The notes under the pieces: model-generated
What the model saw: only the letters and a program-made list of their open reading frames with translations
What the model was told of the DNA's origin: nothing
Databases searched by the model: none
Part shown: in pieces, positions 1 through 8,349 of the stretch
Position numbering within the stretch: position 1 is the first letter of the stretch
Layout: the number at the start of each line of letters is the position of its first letter
Made by a program: the position numbers and the translations under genes
DNA from: Aquificaceae bacterium
GTDB lineage: Bacteria > Aquificota > Aquificia > Aquificales > Aquificaceae
NCBI GenBank assembly: GCA_026414575.1
Contig: JAOAIS010000005.1
Coordinates: 1-39,545 of the forward strand
Reading direction: 5' to 3'
DNA: 39,545 nucleotides

Positions 1-140
1 AAAAGCTCTTACAATTTTCATGGCAGTTTAGCCTTCATCATAATCATTTTTAGAACCTTTTTCTGGTGGGTCCCGTATGTAAACTGCAAAATAATAAATA
101 ATAACTTGCTGTATGTAAACCGAAAGTGGTATAAGACAAA

Positions 141-171
141 GTTGGTAAGAAGAAGACAAGTGCTTACCAAC
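141..171. repeat. 9-bp perfect inverted repeat
   Basis: GTTGGTAAG at 141-149 is repeated in inverted orientation as CTTACCAAC at 163-171, with a 13-base loop. No run of T follows on either strand, so it is not a typical terminator. It could be a regulator site, an RNA hairpin, or the remnant of an element end; nothing in the sequence decides between these. Confidence 0.4.
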
Positions 172-320
172 CCATGGATATTCAAGCTACACACTTAATA
201 AAGGAAAAACAAAAACCGCGCAAGCGCCAGAAGCTCTTATCTTGTCTCCCCTTTCATCAAACACGCCACCAGAAGACAGCCACCGCAAGACTAAGGATTA
301 TATTATGACAGTGTTCTTGA

Positions 321-614
321 CCTAAGAATTCTGCTGAAAACACATCACACAGGACTTCTAACTTGATACCTTTCTGCAAGACCCACAAGGCCTGCCAATT
401 TATAACGGCCTTTGGTTCCACAGGTATAAGGTTTACAGACAGAGAAGACTTATTAATTAGAAAACTCGTAGAAGATAGGGTAAAAGTCTGCATAAAGTTC
501 CATGTAGCGCCGGACATAAAGAAGGGAAAAGCCGTGAACATAAAGGTAGCATGTGGCGGTGTGTGGCCATTGGAGTATTGCACAGCTTATAGACACGGCC
601 GTAGACGAGACTGA
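321..614 (+). pseudogene. Possible remnant coding frame, unrecognised
   Basis: The plus frame is open from just after a stop at 318-320 to a stop at 612-614, and a TTG at 363 gives 83 residues. Codon choice (ATA, AGG, AAG, GTA) resembles the real genes nearby, and the product has alternating charged and hydrophobic residues with several cysteines. It has no ATG, no clear ribosome binding site and no motif I recognise. The opposite strand is also open here (583-257), but its translation looks like an antisense shadow. It may be a fragment of a decayed gene or chance. Confidence 0.25.
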
Positions 615-1017
615 AGTTTTAGGTTGAAGGGCTAAGGAATTTACGGCGGAGGCTTGACATGATATAAAGACGGTATTTATACCTTTTTATCTTTGAAGTT
701 GTGGTTTGGATATTATGTGATTGCGTGATGTCAGAAAACACACAGAAAGGACTCAATTCTAATGTAATGCTTGAGAGCGTGCTTTTGAGGACGGCTCAGC
801 TATTGGGGTTAGCCAATGTAGGGTGACCATAGGGGCTAGAGCGTAGTTTGAGGGCTTAGAGGATGATGGGTTGGTTATGGGACGGGGCAATAGAATCAAC
901 TTAACTTTCTTGATTTTAATTTTTTGAGAGTTCATTACTTAGGCTAATGTGCCTTTGGAAGATGGGGGCAGGTTTTCTACTGCTTTTCAGTCTGCGTTTT
1001 TAGCCCTTCTACCATAC

Positions 1018-1078
1018 TTGAGTTAAAAAGTTCTAGAATCACAGTATAATAAAAACACCTGAATAAAAGGAGGTGTAT
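1018..1078 (+). promoter_or_regulatory. Promoter and ribosome binding site of the dapL operon
   Basis: A perfect -10 hexamer TATAAT lies at 1045-1050. The upstream -35 is weak: GTTAAA at 1022-1027 gives a 17-bp spacer, while TTGAGT at 1018-1023 would need 21 bp. A strong Shine-Dalgarno sequence, AAGGAGGTG, sits a few bases before the ATG at 1081, leaving a leader of about 25 bases. Confidence 0.6.
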
Positions 1079-1080
1079 GT

Positions 1081-2244
1081 ATGCTTGAATACGCCCAGAG
1101 GATAAGGAGCCTTCCTCCATACCTTTTTGCCCAGATTGACCAAAAAAAGAGGGAAAAGCTGGCTCAGGGTGTTGACCTTATTGACCTTGGCGTAGGAGAC
1201 CCAGACCTTCCAACGCCAACACCCATAGTAGAGGCCATGAAAAGGGCGGTAGAAAAACCAGAACATCATAGATACCCTTCCTACGAGGGCATGCTTTCCT
1301 TCAGACAGGCGGTAGCGGACTGGTATAAAAGGCGTTTTGGCGTAGAGCTTGACCCAGCTTTGGAGGTGGTCACCCTAATAGGTTCAAAGGAAGGCATAGC
1401 TCACTTCCCTCTTGCCTTTATTGACCCGGGGGACGTTGTTCTTTGTCCAGACCCTGCATACCCCGTCTACAAGATAGGAACATTGTTTGCTGGGGGCGAG
1501 CCTTACATCTTGCCCCTGAAGGAAGAAAACGCCTTCTTGCCAGACTTTAGGAAGGTTCCGCAGGATGTGCTAAAGAGGGCAAAGATTATATGGATAAACT
1601 ATCCCAACAACCCTACCTCTGCGACGGCCGATGAAGCCTTCTACAGAGAGTTAATAGACTGGGCAAGGGAGCACAGTATAATAGTGGCTTCTGACCTTGC
1701 CTACTCGGAGGTGTACTTTGGTGACAAAAAACCCATGTCTATACTCCAGATAGAGGGGGCCAAGGAGGTGGCCATAGAGTTCCACTCCCTATCCAAAACC
1801 TTTAACATGACGGGCTGGCGTCTTGGTATGGCGGTGGGCAATAAAAACCTGATAGCGGGCTTGGGAAAGGTAAAGACAAATGTGGATTCGGGACAGTTTC
1901 AGGCTATTCAGGAAGCCGGCATTACAGCCCTGAAGCTTCCTGAGGAGGAACTGCATAAGATAAGGGATGTTTACGGAGAGAGGAGAAGGGTTATGGTGGA
2001 GGCTCTGGATAGGGTCGGACTCGAAGTCTTTAAATCTGATGCCACCTTCTACTTATGGGTGAAGGTGCCAAAGGGCTACAGCTCTGCAAGTTTTGTTTCA
2101 ATGCTTTTGGATGAGTGCGGTATAGTATGCACTCCCGGCAACGGCTTTGGTGAGCATGGAGAGGGTTACTTCAGGATTTCTTTGACTGTCCCCACCAGTA
2201 GGCTTCTTGAGGCGGTAGACAGAATCGGATCTCTGAAGCTATGA
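1081..2244 (+). CDS. dapL: LL-diaminopimelate aminotransferase (PLP class I/II)
   Basis: This 387-residue protein is a fold-type I, PLP-dependent class I/II aminotransferase. The Schiff-base lysine is Lys239 in SLSKTFNMTGWRLG, and the IWINYPNNPT segment supplies the usual PLP-contacting Asn/Pro residues. The N-terminus, with IDLGVGDPDLPTP and YPSYEGMLSFRQAVA, matches the DapL branch, which transfers an amino group from glutamate to tetrahydrodipicolinate to make LL-diaminopimelate for lysine and peptidoglycan. The closest alternatives are other aspartate/alanine-type aminotransferases of the same family, so substrate is inferred. It is the first gene of an operon: its stop overlaps the start of the transporter gene (ATGA). 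The ATG is well supported by an AAGGAGGTG site. Confidence 0.8.
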   Translation: MLEYAQRIRSLPPYLFAQIDQKKREKLAQGVDLIDLGVGDPDLPTPTPIVEAMKRAVEKPEHHRYPSYEGMLSFRQAVADWYKRRFGVELDPALEVVTLIGSKEGIAHFPLAFIDPGDVVLCPDPAYPVYKIGTLFAGGEPYILPLKEENAFLPDFRKVPQDVLKRAKIIWINYPNNPTSATADEAFYRELIDWAREHSIIVASDLAYSEVYFGDKKPMSILQIEGAKEVAIEFHSLSKTFNMTGWRLGMAVGNKNLIAGLGKVKTNVDSGQFQAIQEAGITALKLPEEELHKIRDVYGERRRVMVEALDRVGLEVFKSDATFYLWVKVPKGYSSASFVSMLLDECGIVCTPGNGFGEHGEGYFRISLTVPTSRLLEAVDRIGSLKL

Positions 2245-3746
2245 AGAAGAGGGAAATTTGGGCTTCGAGGGTAGGACTTATCTTCGCAGCCGCGGGCAAC
2301 GCGGTGGGACTTGGTAATCTATTAAGGTTTCCTTCCAAGGTTGCCCTCTATGGCGGTGGTGCTTTCATGGTGCCTTACTTTGTGGCTCTTTTCCTTCTTG
2401 GCATACCTCTGATGATACTCGAGTGGGTCATAGGGAGATATGCAGGTGCAAGGGGACACGGCTCCATGACGGGCATAATGGGTTCTCTGTTCCACCATGC
2501 CAACTGGGCAAGGGTTCTGGGCTCCTTGGGCGTCGCCATACCTTTTCTTATAGTATGCTACTATATCTACATAGAGTCCTGGACTCTGGGTTTCGCCTTC
2601 TTTTCTCTCCTTGGCCAGATACCAGAACCAGTAGCAAGCAGCGACCCAAAGACGGCCATGACACCCTATGTGGAGTTTTTTAAGAGCTATACCGCTCCAT
2701 CTCCCGTCGCCATATTTTTTCTTCTTGTTACCCTCTTAATAAACTGGTACATACTCCAGAGGGGCGTCGTAAAGGGCATAGAGTTTACAGCCAAGCTCGG
2801 TATACCTGCCCTACTTTTAATGGGTATTTTTCTGGCGGTTGTATCCCTTTCCATAAGGGGGGGCAAGGGTTTTGAGGGTTTACTTTACATATACACTCCA
2901 GATTTTAGCAGAATATGGGACCCACATGTGTGGCTCGAAGCCTCTGGTCAGATATTCTTTACCCTCTCTCTGGGCATGGGTGCTATAGCTACTTACGCAA
3001 GTTATGTAAAGGCAAGGGAAGATGTGCTAAAGGCTGGACTCTGGACTGCTGGCATAAACGAGTTTGTTGAAGTGGTAATAGGTGCCAGCATAGCCATACC
3101 TGCCGCCTTCGCCATGTTCGGCGCTCTTGCGGTGCCAGAGCTTGCCAAAGAGGGCACCTTTAGGCTTGGTTTTATGTCCATGCCCGCAGTCCTCATGGCT
3201 CTGCCCTTTGATTGGCTTCTTTCGGCCCTTTGGTTTTTACTGCTTTTCATAGCAGCATTAACATCCTCCCTTGCTCTTATACAACCCCTCATATCCCTCT
3301 TTGAGGATGAAATGAGATGGAAGCATTCTAAGGCTGTGAATGTTTCCATGCTTATGGTAAGCGTAGGCGCTTTTCTCTCTGCCTTCTTACCTGGCTTTAT
3401 TGATGAGCTGGACTTCTGGGCTGGAACCTTTATGCTTGTCTTTTTTGCTCTTGTGGAGATAATAGTATTCGTGTGGATATTCGGTGTTCACAAGTTCCAT
3501 CATGAGCTAACAAGGGATGTTTTTATGAAGGTGCCCAAGGGGTTTGTTTATTTCTTTGCAATCACATCCCCCATATTCCTCGTTGCCCTGCTCTATCAGT
3601 GGGGTGTTTTGCAACTGCCTAAAGTTGTTGCCAGTGCGGACTCTACCGTGGTAATAGCAAGGCTCTTTATCCTATCTACTCTGGTTTTTCTTGCCTTTGT
3701 TGCGGTTGATAGCAGAAGAAGATATCTCTCTGGACCCCATCTATGA
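2241..3746 (+). CDS. Sodium-dependent symporter, NSS (SNF) family
   Basis: This 501-residue, very hydrophobic protein has about twelve predicted membrane segments. Its first helix carries the NSS signature (GNAVGLGNLLRFP, then YGGGAFMVPY), which in the Aquifex homologue LeuT lines the sodium and amino-acid sites. NSS transporters couple sodium entry to uptake of amino acids or amines across the inner membrane; the substrate here cannot be read from the sequence. It overlaps dapL by four bases at its start and the CBS/Cache gene at its end, so the three are very likely cotranscribed and probably handle a related small molecule. It lacks the large extracellular loops of animal neurotransmitter transporters, as expected for bacterial members. 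Confidence 0.88.
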   Translation: MKKREIWASRVGLIFAAAGNAVGLGNLLRFPSKVALYGGGAFMVPYFVALFLLGIPLMILEWVIGRYAGARGHGSMTGIMGSLFHHANWARVLGSLGVAIPFLIVCYYIYIESWTLGFAFFSLLGQIPEPVASSDPKTAMTPYVEFFKSYTAPSPVAIFFLLVTLLINWYILQRGVVKGIEFTAKLGIPALLLMGIFLAVVSLSIRGGKGFEGLLYIYTPDFSRIWDPHVWLEASGQIFFTLSLGMGAIATYASYVKAREDVLKAGLWTAGINEFVEVVIGASIAIPAAFAMFGALAVPELAKEGTFRLGFMSMPAVLMALPFDWLLSALWFLLLFIAALTSSLALIQPLISLFEDEMRWKHSKAVNVSMLMVSVGAFLSAFLPGFIDELDFWAGTFMLVFFALVEIIVFVWIFGVHKFHHELTRDVFMKVPKGFVYFFAITSPIFLVALLYQWGVLQLPKVVASADSTVVIARLFILSTLVFLAFVAVDSRRRYLSGPHL

Positions 3747-5023
3747 AGGAGTTCGAACTTTCACACTTAGCCACTGGTGTTCCGGGAATAGATTTCAACC
3801 TAAGTGTAATGGAAGCTCTAAGAGCTTTTGAAGAGTACGGCATATACGATTTCCTTGTGGTGGTGAGAGAAAACATACCCATAGGTATAGTTAACAAACT
3901 TGACCTCATAAAGGCTCAACATAAAGACTACCTCACCGTTGGAGATTTGGCACGTCCACTCATGAAGCTAAAAGTCTCGAACATAAAAAGTGAAGAGCTT
4001 GCCTATCTTTTGGATTTTTTTAATTCTTCAAAAAACCCCATAATAATCGTGGATAGGAAAGGAGCCTACATGGGTGTTCTTTTTTACCATGTGGTCCTTC
4101 ACCATATAAGCCTTTTCAAGGAGATTACTATACCCGTGTTTCAAAAACTTAGGTCCATGTTTGGTCAGGAATACTACTTCTACTGCTTCTACATAAGCGG
4201 TGCTAAAGAATTTGGTTCATCGGGCAGGGAGAGCCTTCAGAGAATACTCTATGAGGGCGTAAAAAACAGCATACCTGGCGATGTTGGCATTTCTTACGAG
4301 GAGGGTGAAATATACGCCCTATCCAAGGTCAGAATGAAAGAAGAAGAGCTAAAGGCTTTTTATGAGGAGTTCCATAGGGAATTTACGCTTCTCTATTCTG
4401 AGGCAAGACCTGTGTACTTGTATGGCTATTGTTTTTCTCTTAAGGAGGTGCAGAACTTTGAGGAGTTTTTTAGATTGAGCTCGGACCTTAAGAAGAGGAT
4501 GGAGGATGTGCATGATGCCTCCTTTTTCATATTTCAAGGCGATAAGTCTTCCGTTGTGCTGTGCGAATACGAAAGGAGGGAGTTTATAAACCAGATAAAG
4601 CTAAAGATAAAACAGGAATTTGAAAAAATCGTGGAAGGTCTGAAAAGGATAGACAGAGACCTCTGGGAAATAGCCCTCTATGACTTTTTTAAGAACTATC
4701 CCTACTTTGAGCTTTTTTACATCATAGGAGAGAGCGGTCTACAGGTTTCCAACAATGTGGTCAACCCAAAGCTAACCTATCCTGTCAAGGTGGGCAAAAA
4801 GGGTGCAGACAGGTCTGAAAAAGAATACTTTAAAAAAGCAGGCTACGAGGATGTCTTTATTTCTAACATATACATATCTCAGGCCACTGACGACTTTTGC
4901 ATAACAGTTTCAAAAAAGTTCAGCTACGGTGGGAAGTCTTATGTGCTTGCGGGCGACATAAACTACAGAGAAATCCACAAGTTGGTGAAAGGTTATGCCA
5001 GTGCAGGCAAGGCTGATAGGTAG
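3743..5023 (+). CDS. CBS-pair / degenerate GGDEF-like / C-terminal Cache (PDC) sensor
   Basis: This 426-residue protein has no signal peptide or membrane helix, so it should be cytoplasmic. Residues 10-125 look like two CBS modules (for example FLVVVRENIPIGIVNKLDL and PIIIVDRKGAYMGVLFYHVV), which usually bind adenine nucleotides. Residues about 145-268 have the strand/helix rhythm of a GGDEF domain, but YEEGE (185-189) replaces the catalytic GGDEF and the metal aspartates are missing, so it should not make c-di-GMP. Residues about 282-418 resemble a Cache/PDC ligand-binding domain (YIIGESGLQVSN, DRSEKEYF, ISNIYISQATDDFCITVS). Cache domains are usually extracytoplasmic, so an intracellular one is unusual, although YkuI-type proteins give a precedent. 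It sits between a transporter gene and a deacetylase gene, overlapping both. The GGDEF-like assignment is my inference. Confidence 0.65.
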   Translation: MKEFELSHLATGVPGIDFNLSVMEALRAFEEYGIYDFLVVVRENIPIGIVNKLDLIKAQHKDYLTVGDLARPLMKLKVSNIKSEELAYLLDFFNSSKNPIIIVDRKGAYMGVLFYHVVLHHISLFKEITIPVFQKLRSMFGQEYYFYCFYISGAKEFGSSGRESLQRILYEGVKNSIPGDVGISYEEGEIYALSKVRMKEEELKAFYEEFHREFTLLYSEARPVYLYGYCFSLKEVQNFEEFFRLSSDLKKRMEDVHDASFFIFQGDKSSVVLCEYERREFINQIKLKIKQEFEKIVEGLKRIDRDLWEIALYDFFKNYPYFELFYIIGESGLQVSNNVVNPKLTYPVKVGKKGADRSEKEYFKKAGYEDVFISNIYISQATDDFCITVSKKFSYGGKSYVLAGDINYREIHKLVKGYASAGKADR

Positions 5024-6128
5024 TTTTAACTACAAGAGCCTTAGGTATACAAAAAACCATCCCTTAAGGATTCCAAGGGTTTCTTTGCTTTTGGAGCTTC
5101 TCTTCTCCCTTGGGCTTTTGGAGGAGGGGGAGCTGGTAGAGAGTAGACCTGCCCTATGGGATGAGCTGATTCTCTTTCATGAGGAAGAATACCTGAAGGC
5201 TCTCGAAGAGTGCGACCGCTGTATGTGTGTGAAGGACGGATACAGAGAGAGGTTTAATATAGGCACCTACGAAAACCCTATCTCCCCAGCTATGTGGAAG
5301 GGGTCTCTTCTTGCCACGGGTTCTTCTATTCAGGTGGTGGAGATGTTTCTTGGAGGCTCTATAGCCTTTAACCCTGCAGGAGGTATGCACCACGCCTACC
5401 CCTCAAGGGCAAGGGGTTTTTGCTTCATAAACGACCCGGGCATAGCTATCCAGTATCTTCTTGAAAGAGGCTTTAAGAGAGTGCTTTATGTGGATTTGGA
5501 TGCTCATCACTGCGATGGTGTGCAGGACTTTTTCTATGAAGAGGATAGGGTTTTTGTGCTTTCCTTGCATCAATCTCCCGATTATGCCTTCCCCTTTAAC
5601 AAGGGTTACCTGCAGGAGAGGGGCTCTGGCAGAGGTAAGGGCTACAATCTGAACCTACCCCTACCCCCAGGCATAAAAGATGGAGAACTCCTTTATGTTC
5701 TTGAGAGAACTCTCCCCCTTGTCAGGGATGTGTTCAAACCAGAGGTCTATGTGCTACAGCTCGGCACTGACATGCTTAGAGAAGACTACCTTTCCAAGTT
5801 TGAGGTCTCCAACGGTGGCTTTCTCAGGGCCTTTGACCTTGTAAGGGAGGTGCTTGGTGAAGGCATTTATCTTGGCGGTGGTGGGTACCATCCCGTAGCT
5901 CTGGCAAGAGCATGGGCTCTTCTGTGGTGTAGGATGAGCAACAGACCCATACAGGACAGGCTTACACCCGAGGCAAGAAAGGTGCTCCTGTCAGTGGACT
6001 TTGAAGAGTTTGAAGAGGATGCAAGCAGGTGCTACATGTACGAGAAACTCCTTGACCCACCAAACTACGGCGAAGTTCGGGAAAAAGTAAAAGGCTTAGT
6101 GGATGAGGCGCTGAGCTATTATCTCTGA
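4995..6128 (+). CDS. acuC: Histone-deacetylase-like amidohydrolase (HDLP/AcuC family)
   Basis: This 377-residue protein is a class I HDAC-superfamily zinc amidohydrolase and a clear relative of Aquifex aeolicus HDLP, with the same length, the same N-terminal KNHPLxIPRVSLLL and the same catalytic blocks. The visible active site is complete: tandem His132-His133, the charge-relay and zinc-ligand stretch Asp167/Asp169/His171 (DLDAHHCDGVQ), Asp259 (LGTD) and Tyr298 (GGGGY). It should remove acyl groups from lysine-like or polyamine amides; the natural bacterial substrate is not established. The gene overlaps the upstream sensor gene by 29 bases, so the two are translationally linked. The ATG at 4995 is kept because it aligns with the HDLP start. 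Confidence 0.93.
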   Translation: MPVQARLIGSFNYKSLRYTKNHPLRIPRVSLLLELLFSLGLLEEGELVESRPALWDELILFHEEEYLKALEECDRCMCVKDGYRERFNIGTYENPISPAMWKGSLLATGSSIQVVEMFLGGSIAFNPAGGMHHAYPSRARGFCFINDPGIAIQYLLERGFKRVLYVDLDAHHCDGVQDFFYEEDRVFVLSLHQSPDYAFPFNKGYLQERGSGRGKGYNLNLPLPPGIKDGELLYVLERTLPLVRDVFKPEVYVLQLGTDMLREDYLSKFEVSNGGFLRAFDLVREVLGEGIYLGGGGYHPVALARAWALLWCRMSNRPIQDRLTPEARKVLLSVDFEEFEEDASRCYMYEKLLDPPNYGEVREKVKGLVDEALSYYL

Positions 6129-6229
6129 CTCGGGCTCTTCTTACATCTGAAAGATTTTTTCCGTAAGGGTTTTGTTCCGAGAAGCCCAGTCTCCAGAAAA
6201 GATACATAAGCTTGAAGAAGCCCCTAGCT

Positions 6230-6252
6230 ACCAAGAAGGACCTCTTGGTTTT
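6230..6252 (+). terminator. Possible rho-independent terminator after the dapL-acuC operon
   Basis: ACCAAGA (6230-6236) pairs with TCTTGGT (6243-6249) around a six-base loop, and a short run of T follows. The U tract is short. A second small hairpin with a longer T run occurs at about 6146-6160, nearer the stop codon. Either could end the plus-strand operon before it runs into the converging cyclase gene. Confidence 0.4.
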
Positions 6253-6327
6253 ACAAGGCTGGCTGTGGTTTTAGGTTCTCATGTTGGCGGTTCTTTTGGT
6301 TATCTTGTGTGGATTCCATGCGGAGCT

Positions 6328-8349
6328 TTATAGAGGGCGCTCAGCCTTATCTTCCTCTCCTTCAAGCATGTCTTCAGAAACAACCCTATTCTTACCTAAT
6401 TTCTTTGCCATGTATAGGGCTTTATCCGCCCTGTTGATAAGACTTTCTATGCTCTCCCCTCTTCTGTAATATGCCACACCCGAACTCAGAGTTATCTTTG
6501 GGACTTCACCCACCTTGAGCCTTTCCGCCTCAAGCCTTATCCTCTCTGCCACAAACCTTGCTTCCTCAAGCCCCGTATATGGTAGTATCACCAAGAATTC
6601 TTCACCGCCCCATCTTGCAGGTATGTCCGCAGACCTAATGTTGCCCTTTATAACTTCTGCCACAGCCTTGAGGACCTTGTCACCCACCTCATGTCCGTAT
6701 GTGTCGTTTACTTTTTTGAAGTTATCCGCATCCATTAGTATGAGGCTAAACTCCTCCCCGTACCTGTCTGACCTTTCCTTCGCCTTCTTGAACTCTTCCA
6801 TGGCATGGCTTCTGTTGTATAGTCCCGTAAGGGTATCGGTGGTCGCCATGCGATATAGCTCCATTTCCATTATCTTGCGCTCGGTGATGTCGGTTACTAC
6901 TACGACAGTTCCCTCGTAGAGGTTTTTCTGAAGTATATGTCTTATGCTCACATGCACGTCCACCTTCCTTCCATCCTTTGCTACAAAAACTTCGTCTATG
7001 GATAGCTCCTCCCTTCTCTTTATAGCTTTGTATATGGGGCAATCCTCAATGGGGCCTGAATGATAGTGAACCAGTTGGTGCATTACCTGACCCAGCATCT
7101 CCTCCTTAGTGTATCCAAGCATGGCTGCCCCAGCTTCGTTCACAAACTTTATCCTGCCCTCCTCGTCCAGCAAAAAGAGACCACTTCCCATGCTCGCGGA
7201 TATAGTATAAATACGCCTGTAGGCAAAGGTGGTCTCCCTGACCTGTTTTATGTAGAGGAATACGAGAAAGGCAAAAAGCCCCGCTCCAAAGAAGGAAAGC
7301 ATGCTAAGGAAGTAAAACTCCCTCTGAACTGCCTCCATGTCTTTGGCCCTTGAGAAGGTAAGCATGAGCCCAGCTGGCTCCTTGCCTTCATATTCATAGA
7401 GTTTTACAACTCCTACCACATATAGCCTACCTTCCTTTTCAAGGAGCAAAGAGGTGTTACCTTCTTTAGAAAGGACGCTTCTTAGGCGCTCTTTCAGAAG
7501 TGGTAAAAGTCCTCTGAATTCTTCCGTAAGGGGTAGCTTTTCCGAAAGGTTCATCAGACCGTTGGTAAGCGGACAGGTGGTGATTAGCTCCCCTACATCC
7601 TCGTCGGGCTTTGGCTCTTCTTTCTCGAAATACCAACCTTCAAGACCTGGGACTGGGGCGTAGTAACGTAGCGCAAGCTCTTTTTCTGTCCTTTCCTCAA
7701 GAAGCTTACCGTTTAACAGTAATACGAGGTCTCCGTGAGGTGCAACCCTGAGAAACCCCTTCCTGAAAATGTTTACGGGCCTTGACATTTCAACCGCACC
7801 CAGATGCCTACCCTCGGGTGTGATGATGGGGTAGGCAAACCTAAGCCCGCTGAAAATTCTACCAACCGCAAAGCCAGCGGCAGGTTTTTTCTCCCTGTTA
7901 GCAAGAACTATTGGCAATTTCAAACTACTTAGGTCATCCCCGTGCATACTGGGCGCATGTAATCTCAAGAAGCTTCTGTTGTCCGGAAGAGCAAATTGGA
8001 ATTCCCATATGGTCTCTGTCCCTTTGAGGTCTTCATACTCTCTGTAAAGCTTTCTAAAGAGCAAGGTCCTTGCTTCTTCTTCTTTGCCCCGAAGGGCAAG
8101 CTCAAGAATTTCGTATATTTCCCTCTTGGATACATGCTCTCTAAAAATGCGGTCAAAAACCTCCTGACTGGATGACTGAAGTAGTCGGTAGGTAGCTTCC
8201 GCATTTAGCAAGTTTTTGTGGAGAATTGCTTCCTGAATTTGGTCTCTAAAGAATTTAAAAATGTAAAGAGCCGGCAGAAGGAGAATGAAAAAAACAAAAA
8301 CCGCCGTCCAATAACTCAAAAAAATCCGGCCCAATCCGTAGCTTTTCAT
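6328..8349 (-). CDS. Diguanylate cyclase: dCache-PAS-GGDEF membrane sensor
   Basis: This 673-residue protein should convert two GTP to cyclic di-GMP in response to an external signal. Residues 12-32 and 346-367 are membrane helices flanking a periplasmic region (about 45-335) resembling the dCache_3 type (LRLHAPSMHGDDLS, then VGRIFSGLRFAYPI and GRHLGAVEMS). A PAS domain follows (383-490), then a GGDEF domain (504-665). The active-site motif is intact as GGEEF at 581-585, and the inhibitory I-site RxxD is present as RSAD at 572-575, so the enzyme is probably active and product-inhibited. Its start overlaps the stop of the upstream binding-protein gene (ATGA), so that periplasmic protein may feed it a ligand. 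No effector gene lies nearby. Confidence 0.9.
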   Translation of the reverse strand: MKSYGLGRIFLSYWTAVFVFFILLLPALYIFKFFRDQIQEAILHKNLLNAEATYRLLQSSSQEVFDRIFREHVSKREIYEILELALRGKEEEARTLLFRKLYREYEDLKGTETIWEFQFALPDNRSFLRLHAPSMHGDDLSSLKLPIVLANREKKPAAGFAVGRIFSGLRFAYPIITPEGRHLGAVEMSRPVNIFRKGFLRVAPHGDLVLLLNGKLLEERTEKELALRYYAPVPGLEGWYFEKEEPKPDEDVGELITTCPLTNGLMNLSEKLPLTEEFRGLLPLLKERLRSVLSKEGNTSLLLEKEGRLYVVGVVKLYEYEGKEPAGLMLTFSRAKDMEAVQREFYFLSMLSFFGAGLFAFLVFLYIKQVRETTFAYRRIYTISASMGSGLFLLDEEGRIKFVNEAGAAMLGYTKEEMLGQVMHQLVHYHSGPIEDCPIYKAIKRREELSIDEVFVAKDGRKVDVHVSIRHILQKNLYEGTVVVVTDITERKIMEMELYRMATTDTLTGLYNRSHAMEEFKKAKERSDRYGEEFSLILMDADNFKKVNDTYGHEVGDKVLKAVAEVIKGNIRSADIPARWGGEEFLVILPYTGLEEARFVAERIRLEAERLKVGEVPKITLSSGVAYYRRGESIESLINRADKALYMAKKLGKNRVVSEDMLEGEEDKAERPL

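Larger units (their letters stand above)
1..1080. other. Gene-poor leading region, possibly decayed DNA
   Basis: I see no gene that I can call with confidence in this kilobase. It holds a 9-bp inverted repeat (141-149 with 163-171), two copies of GTATGTAAAC exactly 36 bases apart (75-84 and 111-120), and a TTGACA (654-659) with TATACC (678-683) at 18-bp spacing that resembles a promoter. Two stretches read like protein but are short and isolated: a plus-strand open frame ending at 614, and a 32-residue frame at 728-826. Stops in all frames after 826 suggest decay rather than a working gene. A strong ribosome binding site and TATAAT just before 1081 belong to the next gene. Confidence 0.5.

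Noticed and set aside
75-120. GTATGTAAAC direct repeat as a CRISPR array
   Set aside because: There are only two short copies with no further repeats at the same period and no cas gene.
6281-6469. Plus-strand frame with a hydrophobic start
   Set aside because: Most of it is antisense to the end of the diguanylate cyclase gene, its later part reads like a reversed coding strand, and it has no ribosome binding site.
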